DNA of 64,000 bases from Tyto alba. Lineage: Eukaryota > Chordata > Aves > Strigiformes > Tytonidae. The notes beneath the pieces are model-generated. The model was not told the origin of the DNA. It saw only the letters and a list, made by a program, of their open reading frames with translations, and ran no database searches. Within the stretch, counting starts at the first letter, position 1. Every line of letters starts with the position of its first letter. The stretch covers positions 8,740,819 to 8,804,818 of the forward strand of contig NW_024881316.1 of assembly GCF_018691265.1 (NCBI RefSeq). The letters run 5' to 3'. This document shows positions 41,240 through 55,365 of this stretch, piece after piece. The position numbers were made by a program, and so were the translations under genes.

Positions 41240-41422
41240 TGACTGCAAACACTGCCATCCATCCTACAATTCCACATAGGTCTTTATGCAGAGTGTGACT
41301 TGAACTGCCATTATTACTCATTCCTGGGCATTGGAATACCTCGTTTTTAACACTAAAGAAGAGGGAAAAAGCCAGCAATGAATTTCAAGTAGCACCTCTT
41401 GAAGAAATCCAAATATTGTAAT
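41240..41422. repeat. 183-bp direct duplication, copy B
   Basis: Same orientation and length as 39282-39464, offset by 1,958 bases, with nine substitutions and no indel. The sequence before and after does not match between copies (GGATCCCAGCAAACATC against ACAGAGACAGACGG upstream), so both edges are sharp. Confidence 0.93.
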
Positions 41423-44400
41423 GTTTGGTGGAACTGGAAGACTTGTTAGCTAGGCAAGATTTGACTAGATTCTAATGAAGAGGCAATTCCATGCTTCTTC
41501 CTGTGGATGGGGAAGGATGATCTATTAACTGGTATTACTATGGTATGTACACAAGCCCTGAAAGACTTTCCTTGAAACATATGAGAGAAGTTCTTGAAGT
41601 CATCCACTAATGATACAAAAATATAAAGCCAGTACAAAAAAGTACCAAAGAAACAAACAGAAAATAAAAGTTGTTTCAAGTTTTAACTTAGACACTAAAT
41701 TCAAAACTTCTACTGTGTGTGAAATCCAGGCTTCACCTGGAAGGCAAGAGATATTTTGCTACTGACTTCATTAAGATCAGGATTTCACCTCCCAGTCCTG
41801 ATTTAAAGGAAAATTTGGAGTTTGAATTATATCTTCCACTGAAATGGAAGTTGAGCTTATTCTGGGTAGATACTCCTTCAGGCGTGTTAACTAATATGTG
41901 CCAGAAATCAACACAATTTCAAAGGATCTCTTATAATTGTATGTAACAAAGATTGTACTATATAAATGGTAAACCTAGAATATAGATTCAAAGAATATCA
42001 TATCAAAAAGTACGCTGATGCCCAGACAGTTTGATTTCCTGCATCTATCTCCACCAGAATAGCTGAGAGTGAGTTCCTGGAGCGTGTATGATCCCTTTCT
42101 CATTGCCATCCCTGTGTTAATGACCACACCTGAGAACCTCATTGGAAGGGAGGCAGGCAGGTAGGAAAAGGCAGGTAAAAGTATTTTAGGACTAACATAA
42201 GATCTTGGGCCAATTCTACTTTGCTGAAATTATATACTGTGACAGAAGTTCACCAAAGCTGCTACCAGGATCTAATTGACCAAAACACAGTATTAACATC
42301 TGAACCAAAATTATAGCTAGTAAAATATGGACACTTCTATTAACTTCAAGATCTGTCTATCCCACAGATTATAGTGTCATAAGTGTGGATTTACATCAGG
42401 CTGGCCACTCTGTTATAATATCCATATGTATCCTTTTACTCCATGGCAAAGGTGTGGTAGAACACCCATGAGACAAAGGGAGTAAATTGATATACCTCAC
42501 ATTTATTGTGAGAAAATGAACCAGAAAAGTGGTTACTTTACAGTAATAGCTAGACTGATAGAAACTCACTACTTATCTTACAGTGACTTTCCTTATACCA
42601 GTTCCTATGGGATTGTGAATGGGCTTTCTCATATGTACATAACTATAGGGATTTATATTTTGATTTATTATGGATATGTTTCAACATCCAGCATTGGGAA
42701 CCTGCAGTTAACTGAGTTAAGAGTGAGATTCAGTGACCACTGTGTATAAAGTAGTGAAAGTGATGGATATTTAAACTCTACCAGGGACACACTATTGTAG
42801 TACTGTTGTACTAGAGAATATTTCCCAGTCTTATTATTCAGTGGCTTTAACCTGTCATTAGATATAACACTTTTCAAAAAATATTTAGAAATAGGTGAAA
42901 AATTATTTATTTAAAATTTAAACAATGCAAAATATGGACAGAAATTGAAATACCTTAATGTGAATTCCAATTACATATATGTGCCAGGTGTTTTGATCTC
43001 CCTTAGGATATTTCTGTAATCACAGGTGACCAGGATTCTAGGGAGCAGATCTTTTCGTACCTGGAGCTTTACAGCTGTGTTTGTTATATAAGTTGCTTTG
43101 CTTCTTCTGTAGCTGATTTAATAAAAGCCTGTACAAAATAAGGTTCTGACACTGAAATTGTGCCAAAAGACTCATGAAGACTGGATGTTTCATGACCAAG
43201 CCTGTTTTTCATTCAAATTCCCAAGACCAAATATGAGTATATAAACCTGTTTCACTGCATGGATGTAAATATTTCTCTATTTTACTATAAATGTATATGA
43301 ATTATGACACAAAAAATCATGTTTCAGAGCACTAATGCTTAAAATGCCATTTTAGTTTTGGTGGAAATTTTTACAAAACCAATTCAAGAGACATACATTT
43401 TTGCCTCAAGATAAAACAGCACAACTCTACCTTTCTGAAATCAGTATGAGTACAGAATAATAACTGTCTTTACATGCCACAGTGTATGGTAGTTATCATG
43501 CCAGAGAGAAATGGCATCAGTTTTGTCAGGAAAGGGGATCACTAAAGACTAATCAGAGAAAATGAACTGTCCAGGATAAGTCATGATAATGAGTACCCAG
43601 TTATTTAAAACCATTTTTTTGTGGTGTTAGAATATGTTTTCCACAGTGCAATTTCAAGGGTATATGTTCATGTTAAAGTTGTATTCAAAATGGTGCTTAA
43701 TAGTATCTAAAATCTTTTTTCTTTCTTTGTAATCATCACTGATTGAATCAAAAATACATTAGTTCATTCATATAATCTCTTTGTGCAGTCTTTGGGAGAG
43801 ATGGAAAAAGATACAGCCAAAGAACAGGCAATATGATGACACCTATTATATTGTCTATTATGGTAGGCATTACCAAAAACATAAATTAGAAAAAAAATAT
43901 TCTTTAGTCAGGTTTGTCTGATGCTAGTATAGTGCTGTGAACTGGATGTCAGGTTTGCTGAATTTCTTTTTGCCATCAAAACTACAATTTGGTGAAGAAG
44001 GCTGTGATGTTTTCTGAGGTTAGGTAATAGCAAACCTTGGGTGGGTGTCCCTGTCTTGAGGCCACCTCCACTGTTCCACTGAGGTGTGCTGGAGTGCATT
44101 TAGACCTTCCATTTCACTGCTATTTCTACTGTGAGGCAGCAGAGACATAAGGCTGTAGAAAGGAAATTGTGTGAAACGGCTTCCAGACCTCCGTCTGCGA
44201 GGCCCCTCTGAATCAGATAGTCCAACATTTCTAGTCTTAACATTCAGAGCAAGGCGTGGCGAGTTTGTTTATGAAAAATTATGTCAGACTTTAAAGGATA
44301 ATACTGTTAATATTCAGTAAGTTCAGTAAGAGCAATTACAAAGTGCTACATATATACAAACAGGATATAATATTAATGTGAATTTACAAAAAAAGTCTGT

Positions 44401-46400
44401 GTCACATACCGAATCACAGAGGGAAAGATGACAGAGGAATATTTACAGTCTAAGAGAGAGCAAGTTGTAAAAAACAAAAGCCAGCTGCCAAATAAACTCT
44501 TCAGGGCTGTAAATATATTTCTTTGCCAAATTTACAGCTGTTCACAGAGGAAAAGCATGATGAGAAAATTCATCAACAAACAGAAACTTTCCAGGGAGGA
44601 ACATTAGTAGTCATCAGATAATCTTGATACATAAATGTACATATTATTATAGGCAGAAACTAAGGAACCTTAAGTTTTCAAACAGACACATGAAATAATT
44701 TTTATATTGCATTTTTAACACTTAGTTTTACTGAGGTCCGTTTTAGTCATCAGGTTCACTCAAAGTATCCCCAGTACCTGTCAGCTACCACAAAATCTTT
44801 AGGTTTGAATTTCAGTGCAGGTAACAAACCATATCAAGGACATAGGAACATATATTGTCATTATTTTTCTTACAAAGCTGTAGAAAGCAGAGTATAGAGA
44901 TATTCCAAAGCTTCTGACATCCATGTAGTCAACAGATTCTTGGAAACCCCTAGGAAGCCTTAAAGTGGCTTAAAGCCAGCCTTGTTTCCTTTCTTGATAT
45001 CTTTGATCCAATCACAAGAACACTGTGAAATAAGTCTCTTTTTGACCTGAAGAAATAATTGGCTACAGTTTTGTTACTCAAGGTACCGACTGTATCTTTG
45101 CAATATTATGAGGACAATTCTGTTACCCTGATTCCCAGTACTAACAGATGCATCATATAATTTATGACAGAAGATTATTAGCTCTATCTTTTATATTATT
45201 TCTTGATAAAGGGGTCGCTCCCACTTATAAATGAAGCAGTTCTAGGGTGTTCTTGTTTATTCATTTTGCATTCTATTTTGGCAATTTAAGATAACCTCAC
45301 TATTGCATTTATTAAACAGTAATGCCTCTTTACATTTGACAACAGGACTTACTATAAATTAAAATCATATGGGGTGTAAAGGTAGCATAAACTGATGAAA
45401 CTTCACATAGGATGACTGTCATGTAAGATATGCTCTAGAAATACTAAAAAGTCAGAGGGAAATTTAGTTTTAGTTAAAAAAAAGTTTAATATTCTGCTCC
45501 AACAAATTGGAAGAATGTTTAATTCATTTTTATTTGCTGATTTGATTTGCTGGGTTTAATACTCCTCAGTTATTCACATCTGAACTTCTTCAGTATTTCT
45601 TAAATTGAGTGTCATCATTTTACAGCAGGTCACTTTGAAGCCCAGATAACTTCTTAAGGTTGCTCTGTCAGACATTATGTATCAATGTACATGTTCATAG
45701 TGTTCGTTATTGTTTACAGCATCTTCTAAAAAATTCTGATCACTATGATTTTATTTTTTATTTTTTGTTTTCCATTTACTGTAGTAAACTGAAATTTCCT
45801 CTCTTCTTCTTATTTTTATTACACATTGGAAACCTCTCCGTGTTTGCAGGGGGAAGATAGGTCTGGAAAAGATATATCTGTCACTTGACTGTTGTAATAC
45901 ACCAGTACCCCAAAGGATGTCTTTGCACTTTCAAGTAGTTTTTATTTGACCACTTTCATGCTGTAGAATTCCAGGATGTCACGTATTCAGCTGGAAGTAT
46001 AAATAATGATGCCTACAGAGACTGAAGCATCGACAAGTTGAGCAGTTGCGTTTCTACAGTTCCTCCTCACAACAAAAACATCATAAGTGTCTGATCCATT
46101 CAAGAGAAAGGAACAATAGAGAAGAAAAGAAAAGGAAGTAGCATTAGGGTCTGCCAGAAATATCAGCTCTGTATATCCTATATCTACATAAGCTTCCAGA
46201 GTCCACTAACCAAACTGCAGCTGAATGACTACGTTTTACACAGATGCAGAGATGAAAGCCTGGTGGTGACTATCAGTGATTCCGGGACAGATGAAATCCT
46301 GCCTGTATGCTACGTCACAGAGAGAATTCTAAGGGACTGTAAAGTATAAGAGCTAGAGACATCCAATGAAGTTCTGAAGTTCTTAAGTGGCAGGATTTAG

Positions 46401-46405
<5 letters not shown>

Positions 46406-46447
<42 letters not shown>
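46406..46447. repeat. Poly(A) tract, 42 bases
   Basis: Longest homopolymer in the window, 42 uninterrupted A. It is preceded by GGATTTAGGATTT and followed by GAAATGCATG. No polyadenylation hexamer or recognised transcript-derived sequence lies just upstream, so a processed retrocopy is not supported. Confidence 0.95.
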
Positions 46448-46449
<2 letters not shown>

Positions 46450-49400
46450 AATGCATGTAAATATTTGCACCTCTACATGAGCAGTTTGAATCACCTGCTG
46501 TTCTGCTCCCAGATCTTGCTTGTCCATTGTCCATGCTCCACAAATGCTAGAGTGCTCCTGGCACAGAGAAAATGGTCTCTCTCCAAGGAGTGTTTGGCAG
46601 TGGTTTGGTAATTAGATCAGATTATTGACCAGTTCAGTAAGTACTAGGGACATGGTCGTGCCGTTTTGATTTCCTTTCCTTGCATCAATGATATGCCAAC
46701 AAACCTTGCATTTCACACATCTTTACACCTTTCAGGTCAATCTGTACTTCTATTTTTCTCATCCTATCACAGTACAAGTAAACAGGATTCCTGGCGTTAT
46801 TAACATCTCTTTTTCATAAAGTGCCCAAGATGAATTTTAAAAACACCTAAAAATTGTTATATATTGCAGTTCCAAACTGGTATAAGATAAATAAGATAAT
46901 CTTTGGCTACTGCTGACATGCGTTTCCAGCCATTTCACCTTATAAAAGGAGGACTAGTCATGTTCCCAATAATGTCTCTAACCATATTCAGATATATGGC
47001 ATAAACTTTGCCATGACAGTTAATCAGAGGACCAAGGAAGGATGACTAATTTAATTTATCGGTAAAGCCTCATTGCTTTGAGTCAGAATTGACTAATTCT
47101 GAGAACTCTACTTTTGTGACAGTTTTCATATTGAGAACTGTAAACTTTTTTATCCACTGATGCCCACAAATGCTCAAATTTGGTAGAATAATTATAGATG
47201 TGTTATGCCAAAGCCTGAGAACAACAGAAACACACTATTTTTAAGATAATAGAGATTTGCAACAGCATCACCTTTGGAAATTCAGACTGTGCTGCTAATA
47301 TTTAACAATCCCCAGGATGTCCAGATTACTTTATCAGAGGTGAAGACAATATAGACTTTTTATATCTATGTCACATGCAGGTGCTGAGTATTTAAAAGGA
47401 AGAAAGTTAATGTTGTTATATTTCTGGTACAACAGAGTAAATACAGAGAGAAAAAAAAAAGTAAGTACACAGCAAAATTTTTCTATAGGTCTCATTTTTG
47501 TAATAAAACTATATTAACAGGCCCTCTTTAAACACAGCTTATTATATTTCATAATTCAACTTGTAATATTCCCCAGCAAAAGCAAACACATTACAGATCA
47601 GGCTTCTGTGAATTTTTAAGAGTTTGATTTTGTGGTTCTCTTTTTTTTGTAAAGTAGTTTCTCTTTATAAAGATGTCCAAAATTCACTTGAACATTTTTT
47701 TTTTCAGTATTATTCTTTCCAGTTGCTGTTAGTTTGTACATTTGGTTGAATTTAAAAAGCAAAGAACAAAATATATTTACTGCAAGTTATGACCCTTTTT
47801 TTCACACTGCCTTGACAGATCGGAAGCAGGAAAAGATACCTGGAAAATAGGTTCTCAAACTGAAAACTATCTCAAAACTTTCCTACAGCATACCTGGGAA
47901 TGTAAGGAAATTTGGTTGTCTGAGAACACAGAGAAGGCTGCACTAGGACAATCAAGAAAAAGAAAGCTGAGTGGAAAAACACAGGAAAGATTGAAGATAA
48001 AATACTAGGAGTAACAAGATGACGGTGATACATACAGATTATTAATTTATTTTTTCTTAGTATTAATACATTTTTAATGTTTGCTGTTGTTGATTCTCTA
48101 ATGTTTCTTTCTGTTAAAAATCCACAGAATCTGTTCTCTTTCTTAATATTTCTAACCACAATCAGTTATAAAGCTAAACTCTTCCCTGAATGTGAGGATT
48201 TTTGTTTGGGATAAGATTCCTGATGTAAAAAATTTATTCTGCAGACCAGCTGTGGTTCAACTTCCGTGTTTGAATGTCCATTAAACACTATGAATGTACT
48301 CAGATGTTGCTTTACAAATTGAATCTTTGATGGCCAAGTGACTTGCAACCTTCTAACATATATAAAAACTCATCAGTATCTTTCAACATATCTTGAAGGG
48401 ATTGAGATACTGATTACTAAAAGTAAAATAATATTAAGCTAAGCGGTTTTGAACAAAGATTTTTAAAATGACTAGACTTAAAATACTTATTTTTTGTTGG
48501 TATGTAATGTGGTCAGGAGGGTAAAATATAGTCATCTTACCCGAACTAATATCTGCTATTCATTAGTTATCCAAAACCCCTCAGATTGCTTAGATCAAAT
48601 ATTGTTAAAAGTAACTTTTCAAGTCTGAATCCTTGTGCATTTTACCTTTACTATGATGTTTATTCAAAATAAAATATAAACATTTTTTTTTTCTTCTGCT
48701 AGAATTTAATTCTTTTATAAAAAGAGAGATAAAATGATCTCAAGAAAGCCCTTACATCTGACATATAGCAAGATACATATGCTTTTCTCATCACTGGAAA
48801 GTGAGACAATAACACTTTTAACAGAGAAATGGCCAACAGGAGGGCATTATTTTATATAATGGAATATTCCTCATCTTTTTTTTCCAGATAATGTCAGGTT
48901 TGGTTTCAGATATCAATCAAATTCTGTCTCTAAGGTTATAAAACAACTGTCAGACAAGCAATTCAATGGATTTTAACAGTTTTACTGTAAATATTTGGTC
49001 CTATGAAGATATTTCTACGTACTCGCAGAAGGTGAACCTGTGGTGAAAACACCAGCACTCAGGAGCCCTAGGGGTTCATCACTCAGCATTGCTACAAAAA
49101 TTTGTGTGAATCCTGGGAAGTCATGTAGGTCTGGACAAATTCTCAAACGTATTCTTTGCTTTCATTTTGTAAAACAAGCTTCTCAGATGTGTGAAAGGGA
49201 GGATGTACTTAAGTGTTTCACTGCTTCGTGGATATCTCTGCTTGTAGTACAGATCCTCAGCTTCAAAAGAGAAGTAACGATACTTATCATTCCTCTGAGA
49301 TTAAGTCTATTAATACTTGTTCAGTTACTTCAGTAACAGACTACTTAGATAATGGAGAGGACACAAAGTGGACAAAAGTGCCACAATAGTGACTCCTTTT

Positions 49401-49846
49401 GTGTGGTCTTGTCAGATTCTCAATAAGGACTAAGATCATGTTGATGGATTCCTAGAAACCTTGTAGCTCTTAATATGACTAAAAGATTTAGGATGTCAAA
49501 TACTTTTACTAATACATGGGTCCAAATTCTTCTTGCTCAGGGCATCAGTGGTGAAAATTCCCTGAATGTCTACATACAGAAGACTATGTCATTGCTACCA
49601 GTTCTGAAACAAAGAACACATCTTTCTCAAATAAAACTGTGAAGAGCTCTGTCTATATTTAGCAGTATGGAGGGTACTACTGTGGTCATCAATTTTGTTT
49701 TGTTCTTGTTCTTTTCTATTCTGGGTGAGCCATTGGCTTTTAGTTCAGTGCTTGTTTTGAATTAATATTTAGAGGAGGGGAGCACTGTTATCATCTTGAA
49801 TTTTACTTTATTCTGGGTCTAATATATTGTGGACCCTAAATTAGGA

Positions 49847-49869
49847 TTTTTGTTTGTTTGTTTGTTTTT
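49847..49869. repeat. (TTTG)n short microsatellite
   Basis: About five TTTG units followed by TTTTTC. Confidence 0.85.
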
Positions 49870-51088
49870 CTTCTTTCAGATGCTTGCCAGAAGAAAGAAA
49901 ATCTCAGATATATTGCAATTCATATACATCCCAGACATGTATTCATTTAGGCACCTGGAAGTTAGTTACTCTTGGGTGCATTCTCTGCATATTTGGGTCA
50001 AAGAGATCTGGAAGTTAAGTTAGAAAGAAAAGAAATAACATGTGAAAATCAGATATGCAATGTTTTTAATACAGTTCATATCATTGTTCTAGTAAATTTA
50101 TTTCCTATATATGTTATGCAGAATTTCTAATACAAAAACCCAAGGCCTAACTATAGCCATCTGGGCCAAAAAGCCTATTAAATATGAGTATATGATGGAC
50201 CTGGGAGAAAATTACTTTGGGGAGTTTTTCAATTGTATATATCTCTCATAGAAAACACAACACATTTGTGTTTGTTTCTGAGATCTGACAGATACATTTA
50301 TTTATTGTGAATGATGCTTTTAAAATTGCAAGCTAGATTGCTCAATATTATGGGGAATGGCATAGTATAGAGCAGTCAAGCATAAAGAAAACAAATATAA
50401 TGAAAATAAAAATGCTAGCCAATGCTGCTTTGCACATCTCCCCTAAAGAGGACAAATAGTTTTTAGAACACTGTAAGACTTTGTAGGGCCAACTAAACAG
50501 AGCAATCTTGAGAGTACAATTCCTTTACTTTTCATAGACTTAAAATCAGGAGGTCTGTTCCTCTGTAAGTCAACTGTGTTCTTATTTACCTATATTGATC
50601 CAAAACTTTTTCAATTTTAGTGCTAGAATCCTTTCAGCTATGACTTCAAATTGACTCAGCACTGCCAATGTTAACAGCTGACTAGGTTGCTATATTTCAT
50701 CTAAACACACTTTATCACATTTTTCTATTGCCTATATGAGAGAAACTCCAAGAGCTTACTGCAGCAGTGTTGCTATGGACTGATCCTATGGACTACTAGG
50801 TATCACTTTGAAAGCTGCTCTGTATCCACAAAAACCAGTGGGCTGAATGACATTCACCATCTGTCAGAATCAGGTTCTTTATCCTTAAAATTGTAGCATG
50901 TTCATCAGAACAAAGTCATATTGTCCAATAGCAATGATATTTCTCCATAAAGGAAATTTTGGAAAAGTATATTTAACATTTGAAATTATGATAATATTGA
51001 TGACCTTTATGCCATTTTTCTTGAGTTTGAGTGAGTGGTGGAATTTTTTGGTAGCAGGGCAGGGGGCTATTGCAGTGGCTCCCTGTGA

Positions 51089-51101
51089 GAAGCTTCTCGA
51101 A
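51089..51101 (+). promoter_or_regulatory. Perfect heat-shock element in the plus-strand LTR
   Basis: GAA-GC-TTC-TC-GAA fits the established HSF-trimer consensus nGAAnnTTCnnGAAn at every fixed position. It lies about 46 bases before the CCAAT box and about 73 before the TATA-like box. The same element is conserved in the other LTR copy. Binding is inferred, not shown. Confidence 0.6.
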
Positions 51102-51146
51102 GCTCACCTGGTTCCAAGTCAGTCCCACCTCTGCACCAAGGCCAAA

Positions 51147-51180
51147 CCAATCAGCTATGTCTATGCAATAACTTATTTAG
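51147..51180 (+). promoter_or_regulatory. CCAAT box and TATA-like box of the plus-strand LTR
   Basis: CCAATCAGCT at 51147-51156 and TATTTAG at 51174-51180, 18 bases apart. This is ordinary architecture for a retroviral U3 promoter. The TATA in the sister copy is the better TATTTAAG. Confidence 0.6.
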
Positions 51181-51960
51181 AAAGGGACAAGATGACAAGC
51201 AGTCGGACTTGTAAGGAGGAGTTGCTGCAGCTGCATGAACACCAAGGTCAGCAGAGACCCCCCTGTATCCTGTGGTGAGACGTCAGGGAGGCCCCCCCTG
51301 CCACTCATGAAGGTCTATGGCGGAGCAGACACTGATTTATGGTCTGTGACGGGCCTCATAAGACTAAGGTGGCTGCACCTGAAGGAAGCCAGGATCTTGG
51401 GGGGAAAAAACAGTCCCTGATGTTGCAGTTTGGCACTGGGAGGATTGCAGCATGCGGGGGTGTCCCACACCGGAGCAGCTCGGGAAGGGCTGCAGCCGTG
51501 GGAGGGAATCCAGTTGGAGAGAGTTGGTGTCCCACACCAGAACAGTGTGAGGAACACTGCGGCCTGTGAGAGGGACTCACATAGGAAAAAGTTTGTGAAG
51601 GACTGTTTCCTGCAAGAGTGGACCACGCTGGAGCAGGAGGACAAGTTCCAGAAACTCCCCCCACCGAAGGTGCAAGAAGCGGCAGCACTGACTGCACCCC
51701 CCATTCCCTGCCCCTGTACCACTGAGGGGAGGAGGTAGAGATATCGGGAGCAGAACTGAGCCTGGGAATAAGGGAGAGTTGGGGGGAAGGTGTTCTCAGG
51801 ATATGGTAATGCTTCTCACTGTCTTACTCTGTTAAGTGATTTGAGTGTCTGCAATTAATCTATCTTCTTTTTTATTTTTCCTAATGAGTCTACCTTTTTC
51901 CCATGACCATAATGGGTGATTTGCCCCTCCCTGTCCTATCTTGAATCCCAAGCCTGGTTT

Positions 51961-54900
51961 ATTTTTATTTTATTTTTTATTATAGGAGACAGAGGAACTT
52001 TCATGTACTGATTTAGATGTAGGTATCTGGAAGCTCATATTGGGCAACTCTTGCTGTGTTCCTGGAACAGAAATACATAAGCTTTTTTTTGGACCATTAG
52101 CCACACTTCTAACATGCATACAATAATTTTTTCAGAGGTTCAGTTTGACAGAACGCTGTATGCTAAACTGTCTCCCCGCTTCCATTTACATCAAGTTCAA
52201 TGTTACACTTCAAATCTTCAAAGCTCTGTTAGTATGGCCTTAGGCTACTTCAGTGATTGCCTGCCTCAGAATTATGTGACTTTTCCAGGCAATGCTTTAG
52301 GAAATATGGAATTTTAAAGTGCAAATCCAAAGATGAGTCTTGGCAGAGTAGAAACTGAATGCAGAATTTTCTCTGTGTACCTGGAACTCATTTAAAGAAG
52401 AAATGAAAATCACCTCTATAGTCTCCAGAACTAAATGCCAATGCTCAGATCTTTACTCTCCTTTTCAACATTTATATCTTATTTGAGCAGGAATTATCTA
52501 GAACATTCCAGCAGCAACTTTGCTGTAAGAAATGTTTTGGCAGTTTTTTGGGGGTTTTGTTTGATTTCTGAACTTTAACTAAGACTTACAGTTTCTTTTA
52601 AATTTGTATCACTTTCTAAATACATGGTCATAGAAGAGATTCACACAGGAATGGAGGTTATGGAATTCAGATCTCGTAATTACTGACAAAGTTGAGAAAC
52701 ATCTCTAGGACTTCTTATGTCTACAGATCTAGTCCTGACAGAATAATAATAAAAAAACAAACAAACAAACAAACAAACAAACAAAAAAAAAGCAAAAAAC
52801 CCCCAAAACTAAAGTATAATGTTATCATTAAAGAAAGCTGGGCTGATCATATGTATAATAGAGATTATCATTGTAAGGGCAAGGAAATTAAACTGTGGCT
52901 TATATAAAGCTATTCCAAGTAACCATATTAAATAAATTTTAAAATTTTTGAGATCCTCACTTAATAATTTATTTTAAGGCTGAAAAAAATTAATGACTAC
53001 GTAAGCATGATTTAGCTATAAAATTGAAACTGGCACATATATATTCTATGTTTTTCCAGATAACATGGAGCATTAACATAGTTTTAACACCCCTGAAAGA
53101 GGTTATAGTAGATTATGTGATATAAAATTAAAATATTGTTTACAGGAGTTTTAAGTTACACAGAGAGAAATAAGCTGAACTAGATATGATGCAACTGATG
53201 CTGGGATGATTCCCAGAAAAACAGCAACAGGTGAAAACCATGGAATGTATGTATGATATGATCTTCTACAAAATGATCCCTAGTTTTCTGTAATAGTGGA
53301 AAAAGTGAAGAGTGGACCTAATAATTATAAAACATTATTTTTAGAGTCCCCTAGAATAAAGGTTGCATAGACATTTTGAACTACTATGCTGCTTATTTCA
53401 CCATAATTAGAAGTAACCTAGACCTTGATTTCAGTCACTGGGTTTGAATAAGGCCTTGCTGAGCATCTAGATTTTGTCTGATTAGTTATCAAGTCCACAA
53501 GTAGCAGCTGACAATACTAATACCCCCATGACTTAGATATCAGACAGACTTCAACAAGCATAGAGGACAAGGGTTCATTCTCTAGGTGGTATATTACAGC
53601 AAGTGGGTCCTTGTACAGCTCAGCATTGGTGGGTTTGGGGTAACTAAATTTAGATTACAAAAGAGGTCATAACTGCCTCTCCCATGAATATACCTCCAAG
53701 GACACAAGGTGATCATTTGCAGTCAAACAGCTAGCTTTATTTATAGTGTTTCTATGGCACAAAGAACAGCTAACATAAAAATTATTTCTTCTGAAAATAT
53801 TGAAGAGGGAAAATGATTTCAAGATAATGAATGAATACTGTCATGTTAATTTATGCTCTTTTTTACCACTAATTAGCAGTATGATTAAAGAAATTAGAGT
53901 TAATTAAAGGTAAAATGTTTCTTCTGTAAATTGTTTCATGTATCTGATAGTGTGAGATATGCCACTCAGAGACTGTTTCATCCATAAAGACCGCATGTTT
54001 ATAGCCTGCATATAACATTTGTAATCATCTGTCTAATATGTTTGGGTATTACTAAACATAATTCACTGGAAGAATTACTTGTACTTGAATAAATGTCCAT
54101 TGATTTTGTAAACTGTCTGTTTCTAAACTCTGACTCAGACTGATGAATGACAGGACAGTTATTCCTGAAACCAGCACTACGGCTATGACTTCAATGAACA
54201 AGGCAAATCTTCTGTGTTTATCACTCTGTTTGTCTGATCAGAGCAGCACTGAATACAGTCAAACAGGTTGGTATTAATGTAATTCTTTTTGGCCAGTTAA
54301 CTGGTGTTGAATGTGTCTAGGGAAGGTGAGAATGGGATGCAATTAGATTTTTTATAACATATGTAACAACAAAATATGTGAAATCTGTTAACAGAATTCT
54401 TTAGCTTGCATCTATTAAACTAATATATGAGTCCCTGGGTAAAGTTAGTGTGTGCATCTTTGTGGTGTATTTTGTTTTTTCACTTCCCCATAGTCTTTCT
54501 GGTACAGAAAGTTAAAGAAATAGAATTACTTTTCTAGGTCAAGTTAAGCATAATACAAAAGCAAAAGGCTCATCCTTTCACCCCCCTCACACCCGTGGTT
54601 TCTGTTTTCAGATGGCTGATTCATACCCATGGCAACATGTTTATGCATCTTTGGGGAAGAGAAATCTTTCTTTGCTGTGAACCACATCATCCACCAAAAT
54701 AAGAAGAAGAGAAAAAGATTTAAAGAAAAAAACAAAAGAAAAAAGTCTGGAAGATCCCAGTGCAGTCATTTAGTATATCTTCTTGTTGCCATAGAAAGAT
54801 CAACTGTGCAGTATTTCTAGAGGGACTTTTGCAGCAATGTATGGGTTCAAAAATTAGGAATCATTAATATACTACCATCTTAAGCCCCTATCTAGAAAAC

Positions 54901-55365
54901 TGACAAAATTAGACAAAATGCTAATGTTAAATTGCTAAAACAATGTCTGACTGTAAGCAGTAATTAGCTGGCTTAAGAAAGAACTGTTGAAAGCAAAGAA
55001 AAAAAAAGACAACTAAAAATAGAAAAAATGCACAGGGAAATGCACAGGATAATATTCAATAGCTAGATCTTTTTTCCACAAATGTATTCATAACTATTAA
55101 AATTCTTTGTCTCTGATTTATTGGTAAAATTACTCATGCCACCTGATTGATTTCTGCCTCCTACACTTATGTTCTCTTTGTTACTAAGTTTTAAAATGCT
55201 TTAATTATTTGTTTTTAAAACAAATCAAAAAAACCCCACAACTAAACCACTTGCATATCAAATTATACCAAATATATATTAAAGAATCGTAATACCTAAA
55301 GCACAAGGTTGTCATCATGTCACACTTCATGGTGTTCCCTCCCAAACAAAATTGTTCTATATCTC
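51961..55365. other. AT-rich non-coding interval, no gene seen
   Basis: Begins with an ATTTTTATTTTATTTTTTATT stretch at the point where the LTR breaks off. Contains an AAAC microsatellite (52751-52790). No gene-like frame. Confidence 0.7.
52751..52790. repeat. (AAAC)n microsatellite
   Basis: About seven AAAC units flanked by short A runs. It produces a Lys-Gln-Thr-Asn repeat in one frame, which is an artefact. Confidence 0.92.

Larger units (their letters stand above)
41423..51016. other. AT-rich non-coding interval, no gene seen
   Basis: Unique-looking DNA. Landmarks are a 42-base A run at 46406-46447 and a GTTT array at 49847-49869. The segment 44160-44270 is locally richer in CpG (CTCCGTCTGCGAGG, GGCGTGGCGAG), but no frame or splice pattern makes it an exon candidate. 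Confidence 0.65.
51017..51960 (+). mobile_element. Solo LTR of a ~1-kb ERV family, plus orientation, 3'-truncated
   Basis: It aligns along nearly all its length to the reverse complement of 59200-60273. The first bases are degraded (TTTTCTTGAG against TGTCCTGGG), so the start is placed by alignment. It lacks the last ~80 bases, which in the other copy end TTAAACCACGACA, stopping after AAGCCTGGTTT. It also lacks a 42-base purine-rich segment right after CACCAAGGTCAG (about 51252). Promoter-type elements in order: heat-shock element GAAGCTTCTCGAA (51089-51101), CCAATCAGCT (51147-51156), TATTTAG (51174-51180). No gag or pol adjoins it. The frames inside (for example 51430-51738) are not retroviral genes. 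Confidence 0.9.

Noticed and set aside
44160..44270. Possible exon in a locally CpG-richer patch
   Set aside because: No sustained open frame with splice sites. Composition alone is not enough.
46300..46447. Poly(A)-tailed processed pseudogene or SINE ending at the 42-base A run
   Set aside because: No AATAAA, no recognisable gene or SINE body and no flanking duplication seen.
51356..51738. Open frames of about 100-135 codons inside the plus-strand LTR
   Set aside because: They sit wholly within a GC-rich LTR. Part of one register is shared with the minus copy, but there it ends at a stop, so it is not conserved as coding.
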